From Streptomyces sp. NBC_01233 (GTDB lineage Bacteria; Actinomycetota; Actinomycetes; Streptomycetales; Streptomycetaceae), in assembly GCF_035989305.1 (NCBI RefSeq), contig NZ_CP108514.1, positions 7,296,501 through 7,360,500 on the forward strand: DNA of 64,000 nt, read 5' to 3'. A model generated the notes under the pieces. It saw nothing but the letters and a program-made list of their open reading frames with translations, ran no database searches and was not told where the DNA came from. Shown here one piece after another: positions 26,125-34,170 of the stretch. The stretch's first letter is position 1; each line of letters opens with the position of its first letter. Both the position numbers and the translations under genes were made by a program.

Positions 26125-26259
26125 CCCGGCCCGTGAACGCCCGGCGACACCGCGAAAAAAGAAGTGGCCCCGGCGGGCGGGATCTTGTTACGGTGGATCC
26201 GTTCCCGCCGCCCGGTGGAGGACCTCGGCAACGTGCATGACCCGGAGGTGAGTTCATTG

Positions 26260-26331
26260 ATGACTGTCGTTGCGCAGGGCGCTGCCCGCACTCAGAAGAC
26301 CATCAATGTCACTTCTGTGGTCTCCGGCTGA
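26260..26331 (+). CDS. Possible 23-residue micro-ORF upstream of rsgA
   Basis: ATG at 26260 opens a short frame starting MTVVAQGAARTQKTINV and ending in Val-Val-Ser-Gly. GGAGG is at 26243-26247; spacing to the ATG is 12 bases, but an in-frame TTG at 26257 would be spaced nine bases. It ends 70 bases before the TTG start of rsgA. It might be a leader peptide; no homologue is known to me. Confidence 0.35.
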   Translation: MTVVAQGAARTQKTINVTSVVSG

Positions 26332-26401
26332 CCTCACACCTCTTCGCGCGCCGCCATCGAGCGAGCGCACGCGGCCGGGGCCACCCTGTGAAGGGTTCCC
26401 C

Positions 26402-26890
26402 TTGTCTCTCTCGTCCTTCTCCACTTCTTCTCTCTCCACCTCTTCGCCCTCCGCTTCTGCGCAGTCCTCGCTCGCGGACGCCCTCACCCCCTTCGGCTGG
26501 GACGACGCGTGGGCGGCCGAGTTCACCCCCTACGCCGAACAGGGCCTCGTGGCCGGACGGGTCGTACGGGTCGACCGCGGTCAGTGCGACGTCATGACCG
26601 CGGAGGGCATCGTCCGCGCCGACACCGCCTTCGTCACCCCGCACGACCCGATGCGGGTCATCTGCACCGGTGACTGGGCCGCCGTCGAGGCGGCGGGCCA
26701 CCCGCGCTACGTGAAGGCGTACCTGCCGCGCCGGACCGCCTTCGTACGCTCCACCTCCTCGCAGCGGTCCGAGGGGCAGATCCTCGCCGCCAACGTCGAC
26801 CACGCGATCATCGCCGTCTCCCTCGCCGTCGAACTGGACCTGGGGCGCATCGAGCGCTTCCTGGCCCTGGCCTGGGAGAGCGCCGAGTAG
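26402..26890 (+). pseudogene. rsgA: rsgA (ribosome small-subunit GTPase), 3' part lost by integration
   Basis: From the TTG at 26402 (AAGGG upstream) the frame encodes the N-terminal OB-fold of RsgA (GLVAGRVVRVDRGQCDV; VRADTAFVTPHDPMRVICTGDW; TAFVRSTSSQRSEGQILAANVDHAI). It stops after LALAWESAE at residue 162, just where the circularly permuted GTPase domain should begin; G-motifs and the zinc-binding C terminus are absent from the window. The large serine recombinase starts 67 bases later, so the split most likely results from element integration, with the missing half displaced beyond the right edge. Confidence 0.85.
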
Positions 26891-26900
26891 TACACACCAG
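26880..26900. other. Probable left attachment junction (attL) in rsgA
   Basis: The rsgA-like sequence stops making sense around GAGAGCGCCGAG (26,877-26,888), followed by a TAG and unrelated sequence, directly upstream of the integrase gene. This marks the left chromosome-element junction to within some tens of bases; the exact core cannot be set without the right junction. Confidence 0.55.
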
Positions 26901-26957
26901 CCCTCACCTGCACAGATGCCGTTTGGAGCGGCCGGATCTGTGAGGTAGGAGGGCATT

Positions 26958-28553
26958 ATGGCGAAGAAGACGGCAGAGGAGTTCCGGGACGGTTCTCCCG
27001 AGGAACTGGCGGGGAAGACCCCGGAGGAACTGGTCGACCTCTACCTGCGCCGCAGCAAGAAGAGGGAGACGGTCGAGACCCTCAAGCAGCACGCGCGCGA
27101 CCTGCGCCATGAGATGCACAGGCAGGGGCTCACCGTCCGCAAGGTCTGGCTGGAACAGCGAAGCGCTTCCAAGCAGCACGTGCGGCGCGAGAAGCTCGAA
27201 GGCGCGATGGCCGCCGTCATGGACGGCGAGATCAAGACGCTCGCCGTCTGGAAGACGGACCGCTTCGACCGACGGGGCATGGCTGCCATAGGAACGGCCC
27301 TGGACGAGTTCGACCGCCGGCAGGCTCGGCTCTTCGTACTCCAGGAACGCCTGGACTCCAGCCAGCCGGGCACCCGCATCGTCTTCGCGATCCTGGCCGA
27401 ACGCGCTCGCGAGGAGATCAAGGACCTCACCCTCCGGGTGACGACCGGAAAGAACGCGGCACGCACCGCCGGCCGGTGGCCGGGCGGTCGCACCCCGTAC
27501 GGCGTCCGCTCCCCCAGGGGATCGGGACACATCGAACCGGACCCCGCCGAGTACCCGCACGCCCGTCGCATCGCGGACGAGCTGCTGGCCGGGAAGTCCG
27601 CGATGCGCGTGGCCCACGACCTGGAACGGGACGGCATCCGGACGCGCGACGGTGCCCGATGGGACGCCCGCGCGATCACGCGCATGGTGCGCTCGACGGC
27701 ATGGTCTGGCCTGCTGCCGACCAAGGAGAGGCGGTTCGACGAGCACGGCCAGCCCCTCGACGTCTGGGTGCCCTCGGCCGAGCCCGTGCGGGACGCCGAA
27801 GGCAACCCGGTGGTGATCGGGACCGGTGTCGTCAGCCCGGGGGAGCGGCTCCGGATCCTTGTGCTGATCGAAGCGCGCGTCACCAAGATGGGTGGGGGAT
27901 CACGCGGGAAACGCCCGCACACCACCTTTCTCGGAGGCATCTTCTCCTGCCCGTACTGCGGGAAGGGCATGACCGGCAGTGGCAGCGGCAGCGCCCGCAG
28001 CCTCATGTACCGGTGCCGCACCCGATCGGCGTACGGCAAGGACGCCTGCCCCGGTGTGGTGGTCCGCGCGCCGCGTATGGACGCGGCGGTCGAGGCGATG
28101 TGGCTTAGCCACGTCTCGGCTCTCGAACACGGATCCCCGGGCCTCGACGCTATCGTCCGACGTTGGGCGGTCTTCCACGACGTGGAGAAGGAACAGCGCC
28201 GCAAGGAGGTCATGGCCGGCCTCGACGCGGCGAGGACACGCCGCGACAAACTGGAACACGACTTCTACGTGGAAGGCACGCTGTCCGAAGACCGGTTCAA
28301 GACGTTGGCAGCCGAGCAGTCGGCGGTGATCGAGTCGCTCGACCTCGAAGCGGCCGAGCTCGCACGGGAAGCCGACCTCTCTGTCTTCTTCGCGGACGGC
28401 GAGGCCCTAGCGGACGCGTGGGCGGAGTCGACGCTCGCGGACCGGCGGATGCTCCTGGGCTGCGTCCTGAAGTCGTTGACGATCGTTCCCGCACGGTTCC
28501 CTGGGGACCGCACCCCGATTCTCGGCCGGGTCGTTCCCGAGTGGGTCGCCTGA
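26958..28553 (+). CDS. Large serine recombinase (site-specific integrase)
   Basis: A 531-residue integrase. The catalytic serine is S33 in YLRRSKKR; TDRFDRRG and the AERAREEIKDLTLRV helix belong to the resolvase domain, PGGRTPYGVRS begins the recombinase domain, and CPYCGKGM...CRTRS...C forms the zinc ribbon (about residues 332-375), followed by a coiled coil. It would cut attP and attB with two-base staggered ends. GTAGGAGGG precedes the ATG. An inverted repeat CACAGAT (26911-26917) / ATCTGTG (26936-26942) sits in its promoter region. Confidence 0.93.
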   Translation: MAKKTAEEFRDGSPEELAGKTPEELVDLYLRRSKKRETVETLKQHARDLRHEMHRQGLTVRKVWLEQRSASKQHVRREKLEGAMAAVMDGEIKTLAVWKTDRFDRRGMAAIGTALDEFDRRQARLFVLQERLDSSQPGTRIVFAILAERAREEIKDLTLRVTTGKNAARTAGRWPGGRTPYGVRSPRGSGHIEPDPAEYPHARRIADELLAGKSAMRVAHDLERDGIRTRDGARWDARAITRMVRSTAWSGLLPTKERRFDEHGQPLDVWVPSAEPVRDAEGNPVVIGTGVVSPGERLRILVLIEARVTKMGGGSRGKRPHTTFLGGIFSCPYCGKGMTGSGSGSARSLMYRCRTRSAYGKDACPGVVVRAPRMDAAVEAMWLSHVSALEHGSPGLDAIVRRWAVFHDVEKEQRRKEVMAGLDAARTRRDKLEHDFYVEGTLSEDRFKTLAAEQSAVIESLDLEAAELAREADLSVFFADGEALADAWAESTLADRRMLLGCVLKSLTIVPARFPGDRTPILGRVVPEWVA

Positions 28554-28744
28554 CGTATTTCGCGATGCTGTGATCCCGGAACAGGGAAAAGTCCTCGACA
28601 CAGTCCCCATCGTTCGGGTGGACGAGATCTTTACCGCCGCCCCCCAAGCCGCGCTCACGGCCTGACACTCCAGCAGGTTGTCCTACGATCGGCCTCGGCC
28701 GCCTTTCGGTGGCCGGGCCCTCGTCGTCTCGGAAGGAACGCGCA

Positions 28745-29068
28745 TTGACCACGCACACCCTCACCATCAACGGCGAGAAGGTGACCATCACCCAGGAGAG
28801 TGTCCTTCTGGTCGCCGCCGACGCTCGCCCGAACGTTCGTCCCCGACGCCACGGCGTCCTCATCGGCTCCGTGCTCTGGGCGCCGAAGGACCTGCTGCGG
28901 ACCGTCATCGGCAACGACGACCTCGGGAACGTCGACTCCCCGCGCGCCATGAAGGCGTTCGACAACCTCGGCTTCCAGACGTTCACCGAGACTGTCTATA
29001 CCGCAGACGGACTTCCCTTCGTCCACCCCGAAAACCAGCTCCGCACAAAGGAGGGCGTGCGACCGTGA
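28745..29068 (+). CDS. Hypothetical protein, 107 aa
   Basis: Not recognised. The TTG at 28745 is preferred because GGAAGGA is seven bases upstream; the frame starts TTHTLTINGEKVTITQES. It is the first of three small genes joined by four-base overlaps, typical of phage or integrative element cargo. The 190 bases before it hold its promoter (TTGTCCTACGATC near 28,677) and no gene. Confidence 0.65.
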   Translation: MTTHTLTINGEKVTITQESVLLVAADARPNVRPRRHGVLIGSVLWAPKDLLRTVIGNDDLGNVDSPRAMKAFDNLGFQTFTETVYTADGLPFVHPENQLRTKEGVRP

Positions 29069-29436
29069 CTAGCCCAACCACCACGTCCGTCTACGCCTCC
29101 CTGGTCGCCGCGATCGAGGAGAAGAACGGAGTCCTCCAGGTCGACGTCCGCCGACTGCGGGACATTCTCGGAGCCGGCCGCACCGGCAGCACGGTCGCCC
29201 GCACCATCGAGACCGAACTCGCCCGCGCGGGCATCCTGCACTTCCCGCCGACCATCCCCACCAGCCAGGACCGGCGCGTCGTCCTGTGCACCAACCCGAT
29301 GGTGAAGATGGTGATCGAGAACCTCCGCGCTGCTGACGTCGAAGAACCGACAGACGCGCACATCACGAAGGCGCAGGTAACGCTCGAACTCATCGCAGCC
29401 GCGTTCAGCCCCGGCCAGAAGACCGAGGAGGTGTGA
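29065..29436 (+). CDS. Hypothetical protein, 123 aa
   Basis: Not recognised. The GTG at 29065 overlaps the preceding stop (GTGA) with GGAGGG upstream. The middle part (LRDILGAGRTGSTVARTIETELARAGILHFP) has the spacing of a small winged-helix or helix-turn-helix fold, so DNA binding is possible but not established. It overlaps the next gene by four bases. Confidence 0.65.
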   Translation: MTSPTTTSVYASLVAAIEEKNGVLQVDVRRLRDILGAGRTGSTVARTIETELARAGILHFPPTIPTSQDRRVVLCTNPMVKMVIENLRAADVEEPTDAHITKAQVTLELIAAAFSPGQKTEEV

Positions 29437-29621
29437 TGACCGACCCGAACACCGACACCTGCCCCATCCCCGTGGATGCGAACCGCACCTGCGGCGCCAC
29501 CCTCCGCTGGGAGGTCACCCCCGAGCGCGACGTCGAGCCCTACGTCGCCTGCGGCCAGCACATCACCGCACCCATCACGCGCTCGGGTGAACTTGTGCCG
29601 TTCACCGCCCGGCCAATCTGA
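29433..29621 (+). CDS. Small cysteine-containing protein, 62 aa
   Basis: The GTG at 29433 overlaps the previous stop; an ATG follows at once (29436). Cysteines at CPIPVDANRTCG and VACGQH suggest a small metal-binding knuckle. Function unknown. It closes the three-gene set. Confidence 0.6.
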   Translation: MMTDPNTDTCPIPVDANRTCGATLRWEVTPERDVEPYVACGQHITAPITRSGELVPFTARPI

Positions 29622-29794
29622 GCACCGCAGCTGGCTGTTGCAGCGGACGCGACCAACGGGCTGCCCAACGGCCGCTCCGCCATGCTCGCGGCCTGAACCT
29701 GGCCACATCGAGCCTGGAGCCGGCCTGTCCCTGCCGACCGGCGACGGGCTCGTCTCCGCAGGCACCCCTTGGACCAAACGACCAGGAGGAACCA

Positions 29795-30162
29795 GTGCCG
29801 TACCCGCAACCGCTCACCCCCGAGGAGAGACTCGCCGACGCGAAGAGGCTGTTGAGCCTCCCTCGTATCGTCGTGATCTGCGGCTCCACCCGCTTCATAA
29901 CCGAGATGACCGAGGCCGATCTGCGGGAGACCAAAGCCGGAAAGATTGTCGTCAAACCGGGTTTCGACATGAAGTCGCCGCACGAACTCTGGTCCGATCC
30001 CGTCGAGGCCGAGGCGCTGAAGGTTCGACTCGACGATCTGCACCGGGCGAAGATCCGGCTCGCTGATGAGGCGCTCGTAGTCGGCGACTACATCGGAGAC
30101 AGCACCCGAGCCGAAATCGCCTACACCCGTTCACGCACCCCGAAGTCGACCCTGACGCCTAA
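29795..30162 (+). pseudogene. Nucleoside deoxyribosyltransferase-like protein with damaged C terminus
   Basis: The N-terminal ~110 residues (RIVVICGSTRF, AGKIVVKPGF, YIGDSTRAEIAYT) match a Rossmann-like nucleoside 2-deoxyribosyltransferase-type family. After IAYT the frame becomes atypical. In the +1 frame the sequence reads PFTHPEVDPDA and then TAA at 30160, a convincing natural C terminus. A small deletion with frameshift near 30,125 explains both; in the intact frame it would read on into the adjacent IS110 end. Confidence 0.6.
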
Positions 30163-30168
30163 TGGGAG

Positions 30169-30199
30169 CTACGGAACCGGGGAATGCTCGGTTCCGTAG
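30169..30199. terminator. Perfect 11-bp stem-loop at the left end of the IS110 element
   Basis: CTACGGAACCG (30169-30179) and CGGTTCCGTAG (30189-30199) form a perfect stem with a nine-base loop. It could be a terminator shielding the element or the first stem of its guide RNA. Confidence 0.6.
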
Positions 30200-30374
30200 C
30201 CGCCAGCTGGTGAGCACTTTCGACGCCGGAGCCTTCGAGCTCTGAGGTCAGACCGTGCCCTTGCTGGTCGGCCGGGAGGCCAGACCGCTGATGGGGTGGC
30301 GTGCCCGCCCCACGGGGCGTGAGCACTGGATCCATTAGGCCGCGTGCCGTGCCTTCCGCAGGCTGCACCGCTGG
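30200..30374 (+). ncRNA. Possible IS110 bridge (seek) RNA region
   Basis: In characterised IS110-group elements the non-coding end upstream of the transposase encodes a structured RNA that pairs with target and donor DNA. The ~175 gene-free bases here have the right position and length and contain complementary words (GGCCGGGAGGCC, GCCCGCCCCACGGGGCG). No loop assignment was possible by eye. Confidence 0.35.
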
Positions 30375-31628
30375 GTGAAGTACGTGACCGGGGAGGGTCT
30401 GTTGCTGCTGATCGGTGATGACTGGGCCGAGGACCACCATGATGTCGAGGTCCAGGACGAGACCGGCCGGAAACTGGCCGCCGCGAACCTGCCCGAAGGA
30501 GTGGCGGGCATCGCGAAACTGCACGAACTCGTCGCCCGCCACGGCGGTGAGGACCTGGACCCGGCCGGCGTCGTGGTCGCAATCGAGACCGACCGCGGCT
30601 CTTGGGTGCAGGCCCTGATCGCCTCCGGCTACCAGGTGTTCGCGGTCAACCCCCGGCAGGTCAACCGCTTCAAGGAACGGTATGGCTCCTCCGGAGCCAA
30701 GAGCGACAAGGGCGACGCGCACGCGCTCGCCGACATGGTCCGCATCGACCGGGCCCAGCTGCGGCCGGTGGCCGGCGACAGCGAGGCGGCCCAGGCCGTC
30801 AAGGTCGTCGCCCGCGCCCACCAGACCCTCATCTGGGAACGCACCCGCACCTTCCAGCGGCTGCGCACCACACTGCGCGAGTACTTCCCCGCCGCCCTGA
30901 ACGCCTACTCGGACCTGACCCTGACCAGCACCGACGCGCTGGAACTGCTGATCAAGGCACCCACCCCGGCCACGGCGGCGAAGCTGACCCGCACCCAGAT
31001 CACCGCCGTCCTGACCCGCCACCGCCGCCACAACCGGGACGCGAAAGCGGCCACCGTCCAGAGCGCGCTGCGTGAGCGGCAGCTCGGCCTGCCCGAGCCG
31101 GTCACCGCCGCCTACGCGGCCGCCGCCACCGCTCACGCCCGTCTGATCATCGCGTTGAACGAGCAGATCGCCGTGATGGAAGAGCAGGTGAGGGCACATT
31201 TTCTGGCGCACCCGGACGCTGAGATCTACCTCTCGATGCCCGGCATCGGTGAGATCGTCGGCGCCCGGGTGCTCGCCGAGTTCGGAGACGACCCCACCCG
31301 ATACACGTCCGCGAAGGCCCGCAAGAACTACGCCGGCACGAGCCCCATCACCAGGGCCTCCGGCAAGAGCCACACCGTCCAGGCCCGCTACGTCCGCAAC
31401 AACCGGCTCGCCGACGCGCTTCAGACCCAGGCGTTCTCCGCTCTGCGGTCCTCACCCGGCGCCCGCGGCTACTACGACAAGCAACGCGCCCGTGAGGCCG
31501 GCTACAACCCCGCCCTCCGCCAGCTCGGGAACCGGCTCGTCGGCATCCTCCACGGCTGCCTCAAAACCCGCACCCGCTACGACGAAGCGACCGCTTGGTC
31601 CCACCACACCCACCCCCATGCCGCTTGA
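30375..31628 (+). CDS. IS110-family transposase (DEDD type)
   Basis: A 417-residue recombinase. The RuvC-like N-terminal domain includes IGDDWAEDHHDVEV, VVAIETDRGSWVQALI and GAKSDKGDAHALADMVRID (the DEDD acids); the C-terminal Tnp2 domain has YLSMPGIGEIVGARVLAEFG and KNYAGTSPITRASGKS with the nucleophilic serine region. The frame is intact, so the element may be active. GTG at 30375 or a GTG three codons later are both possible starts. Confidence 0.92.
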   Translation: MKYVTGEGLLLLIGDDWAEDHHDVEVQDETGRKLAAANLPEGVAGIAKLHELVARHGGEDLDPAGVVVAIETDRGSWVQALIASGYQVFAVNPRQVNRFKERYGSSGAKSDKGDAHALADMVRIDRAQLRPVAGDSEAAQAVKVVARAHQTLIWERTRTFQRLRTTLREYFPAALNAYSDLTLTSTDALELLIKAPTPATAAKLTRTQITAVLTRHRRHNRDAKAATVQSALRERQLGLPEPVTAAYAAAATAHARLIIALNEQIAVMEEQVRAHFLAHPDAEIYLSMPGIGEIVGARVLAEFGDDPTRYTSAKARKNYAGTSPITRASGKSHTVQARYVRNNRLADALQTQAFSALRSSPGARGYYDKQRAREAGYNPALRQLGNRLVGILHGCLKTRTRYDEATAWSHHTHPHAA

Positions 31629-31793
31629 CACCAAACGACATGGGGTGTCTGACCTGCCCGCTGCCACCTCGTCAACCAGGGCCGACATCCTGCCGCCTGA
31701 CCGTCTCGCGGTGGCTTCGGCCGCCGCCCACCCCACACCCTCCGCAGGCATCCCCTGGAATTGATCATCTAGTGCGGGGCCCTCAGGCTTCGA

Positions 31794-32036
31794 TCAGCCC
31801 CACAGCTCCGGGTCCTCGTCCGGGTCGTGTCCCTCGAACGCGTCGAAGTCGCCTGGCTCGATGAGGTCTCCGGCCGCGTTGACGTACGGCCTGGAGGAAG
31901 GCGACGGCCGTTCCTTGGGGTGCAGGCTTTCCCGCAGAGCTTGCCGCCGGCGTTCCCGCAGCGCTTCGAACCGCGCCCGCAACTCCGCCTTCTCGTCGTC
32001 CGGAACGCGCCTCAGGGGCGCCTCATCCTCAGCCAT
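31794..32036 (-). CDS. Hypothetical charged protein, 80 aa
   Basis: Not recognised. Starts MAEDEAPLRRVPDDEKAEL and contains an Arg/Glu-rich helix (RARFEALRERRRQALRESL) and an acidic end. The ATG at 32036 begins the charged region; the longer frame upstream has Cys/Trp-rich unlikely composition. It stands next to the right end of the IS110 element. Confidence 0.5.
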   Translation of the reverse strand: MAEDEAPLRRVPDDEKAELRARFEALRERRRQALRESLHPKERPSPSSRPYVNAAGDLIEPGDFDAFEGHDPDEDPELWG

Positions 32037-32140
32037 GTGCCGGACCCTATCGGTGGGATCTGAGCCCCGTCCTCCACTATCCGGGCATGGCCACGTCGCA
32101 GGAACTGGGCCAGAAGCGGAGCAGATGCAACACCGGCGCG

Positions 32141-32515
32141 TTAGGCGAAATCCCCAGGCGACTTGCCCAGCCTCCACGTGGACGGTTTGTGGGACCGCAT
32201 GGTCTCCTGTGCCGCAGCGTCGGAGCGCTCTTCCCGCTCAGCTCTGCGTGCCGCACGACGCTCCTTTGCACGTTCCGCCTGCCGCTTCGTCGTACGACGG
32301 CTCGCCGAGGGGACGGCACCACCGCCCCGGGCGAGGAGCCGGCACCGCAGATGGAAGAGCGCGTTGGTGTTACCGCCGCGCTCGGTGCTCTCACCCTCAC
32401 GGATAGGGCCGTGACAGGCCGGGCAGACCGGACCACCCGTCGAGGTGCGGCGCTGCTTCTCCTCAGGGAAGGCGCTGGGGGCAACGCCTCTCAGTACCTC
32501 CGGGGTGCGTCCCAT
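32141..32515 (-). CDS. Hypothetical zinc-finger-like protein, 124 aa
   Basis: Not assigned to a family. It contains CPACHGPIREGE and HLRC (about residues 31-60), a plausible Cys3His knuckle, and then a strongly basic helix (RRTTKRQAERAKERRAARR). That could bind nucleic acid. ATG 32515 chosen over an ATG 33 bases upstream. Confidence 0.5.
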   Translation of the reverse strand: MGRTPEVLRGVAPSAFPEEKQRRTSTGGPVCPACHGPIREGESTERGGNTNALFHLRCRLLARGGGAVPSASRRTTKRQAERAKERRAARRAEREERSDAAAQETMRSHKPSTWRLGKSPGDFA

Positions 32516-32968
32516 GCACTCTCCCTCGAACTCGCCGACGGATCCCACAGATGCCCGACTGCCCGGATTAATCCACCGGGGTGCAGGCCCATAGGCACCC
32601 TAGGACGCGGGATGCAACGAATCAACGGATCGTTCCAGTTGTGAAGTTGGGCCCACGCGACATGATCTTGGGCTGTGGACGCCACCATCCGCGCCGCACT
32701 CATCCCGACCCCTGGTGCTGTCGTCACTGCCCCTACCGCTGGCCGCCATCAGGCGCGTGGCGGCCACTGGGGGAGGCAGCACGCAGTCAACGCCCGCGCG
32801 AGAGCGTCGCTCATCTGTGGTGCCGGCCGATCTACTCGGCGGCGAGGTCGGCAGAACTCGTGAAAGCGCGATGGCGATGGCCACGGTGCGGATGGACTCG
32901 GTGAACCGGCCACGTAGGGGTCGGGTGGCCCGCCGGGACACCGTCGAGCTGTGGTCAGCCCGCCGGTG
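32516..32968. other. Gene-free stretch before the RiPP-like operon end
   Basis: No convincing gene was seen on either strand; open frames here have atypical composition. It probably contains the end of the leftward operon transcript and decayed sequence. Confidence 0.4.
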
Positions 32969-33859
32969 CTACCCCGGTAGTACGGCTTCGTTGACGGCGC
33001 GGCTGACGCGATCACGGAGCGCGTCAGCGGGGACGTATGAGAGTGCCTCAGCCAGCGAATCGAATGCCGAGGCGAACTGGCTCTCTTGCTGGCGCAGGTG
33101 GGCGTTAAGGAAGGAAGCCACAGCACCCGTGGCGCCGCAGCGGGCCCGCCGCGCGTACAGCACTGAGAGGGAGAAGGCCCAGCAGGCATGCAGGAAGCCG
33201 TATACCGGACGAGGGGTTCCTCGCCAGGGAGAGAAGAAGGTGACGTCGGCGGGGAGGCTGACGTCGTGCGCGGTCAGGGCGTCGTTGAGCCAGTTGTGGG
33301 CGGCCTCGTGGATCAGGTCGCGGGCCAGGATCTCGGGGTGGGTGGTGTAGTCGGTGAAGACGGTGCCCGGGAGGCGGGTGAGGGCCCAGCTGTGGAGGGT
33401 CTCGTCGAGTCGGCGACGGGTGAGCAGGCAGATGACGGGGGCGTGCCGGGTGAGCAGGGTGCCGAAGCCGTGCTCGGTCGCGGAGGCGAGGGCGGCACGA
33501 ACGAGGTCATGGGCCTCGGGTGGGGCAGGGTTGGTGTCGGGGCCTACCAGGTAGTACGCGGTTTCGGAGATCTCCGAGCGGAGCAGGTCCGCGGGGCGCG
33601 GGCTGAGCACGATGTGCGGGCCGGCCGACAGGTGGGTGAGGTCTCGCACCGTCGTACGGCGGTGCCAGGCGAGGCGGTCCGCGTCCCGGGCGCGCGCCGC
33701 GTGTTCGGCGCCTTCGAGCAGGTGGTGGGCGAAGGCGTAGTCGAGCGCGGACGAGCCGAGGCGGTTGCCGAGTACGGAGGCGATACGGCTGGTCCGTTGG
33801 CGCTGGTGGTCGGCGATGCCACCGAGGGCGACCAGGGCTTCCGGGGAGAGAGCGCTCAT
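32969..33859 (-). CDS. HExxH-type peptide beta-hydroxylase-like protein
   Basis: A 296-residue protein with LIHEAAHNW (H184, E185, H188) and, further on, FFSPWRGTPRPVYGFLHA (H224 as likely third metal ligand). This SPWR...RP..G.LH pattern is typical of the HEXXH-motif proteins of RiPP gene clusters, members of which were shown to be 2-oxoglutarate-dependent peptide beta-hydroxylases rather than proteases. It lies last in the operon, directly after the candidate precursor peptide. Likely job: hydroxylating a precursor side chain, by inference. Confidence 0.8.
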   Translation of the reverse strand: MSALSPEALVALGGIADHQRQRTSRIASVLGNRLGSSALDYAFAHHLLEGAEHAARARDADRLAWHRRTTVRDLTHLSAGPHIVLSPRPADLLRSEISETAYYLVGPDTNPAPPEAHDLVRAALASATEHGFGTLLTRHAPVICLLTRRRLDETLHSWALTRLPGTVFTDYTTHPEILARDLIHEAAHNWLNDALTAHDVSLPADVTFFSPWRGTPRPVYGFLHACWAFSLSVLYARRARCGATGAVASFLNAHLRQQESQFASAFDSLAEALSYVPADALRDRVSRAVNEAVLPG

Positions 33860-33916
33860 CTGGGGCTCCGGGAGTGGGACGGGGCCGGACCGGGACGGGC
33901 CCGGCCCCGTGGCGGG

Positions 33917-34078
33917 TCAGGACTCGGTGGTGGGCTCAGCGGCGTCAGGCTGCACCGTGGTGGCCAGCCAGGTCTCGGTGGCCGCGTTGGAGGTGTGCGC
34001 GGTGGTGCGCACGGGGTCGCTGTCACGTAGGGACGCGACTGCCTCCAGGAACTCGTCGAACGTCTTGTCGTCTGCCAC
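33917..34078 (-). CDS. Candidate RiPP precursor peptide, 53 aa
   Basis: A GTG start (34078) with GAGGAGAG upstream opens a 53-residue peptide. The N-terminal half is acidic and helical (ADDKTFDEFLEAVASLRDSD), as expected for a leader. The C-terminal half (HTSNAATETWLATTVQ) is Thr/Ala-rich with single His, Trp and Asn residues, possible sites for the radical SAM enzyme and hydroxylases; the last residues are acidic and polar. It sits between the HExxH protein and the 2-oxoglutarate oxygenase. No known RiPP class signature such as FxSxx at the C terminus was found. Confidence 0.72.
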   Translation of the reverse strand: MADDKTFDEFLEAVASLRDSDPVRTTAHTSNAATETWLATTVQPDAAEPTTES

Positions 34079-34170
34079 TGCTCGCTCTCTCTCCTCGGGT
34101 CGGGGCGGTGGGTCGGGGCGAAGGGCTGGTGCGGGCGGGCCACGGGGGCCGGTCACGGATGCATGGCTCC

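Larger units (their letters stand above)
30163..31770 (+). mobile_element. IS110-family insertion sequence (ends approximate)
   Basis: An IS110-type transposase gene with ~210 bases of non-coding sequence on its left and a short right flank. IS110 elements lack terminal inverted repeats and make few target changes, so exact ends cannot be read here. The left boundary is placed after the TAA at 30162 and the right one before the sequence resumes near 31,770. Confidence 0.6.

Noticed and set aside
26880..26957. tRNA gene as attachment site
   Set aside because: No cloverleaf was found; the integrase is a large serine recombinase and the broken gene is rsgA, so a protein-coding target is the better reading.
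32549..32968. Open frames on both strands in the gap before the RiPP-like operon end
   Set aside because: No ribosome binding sites, unlikely composition and no recognisable domain.
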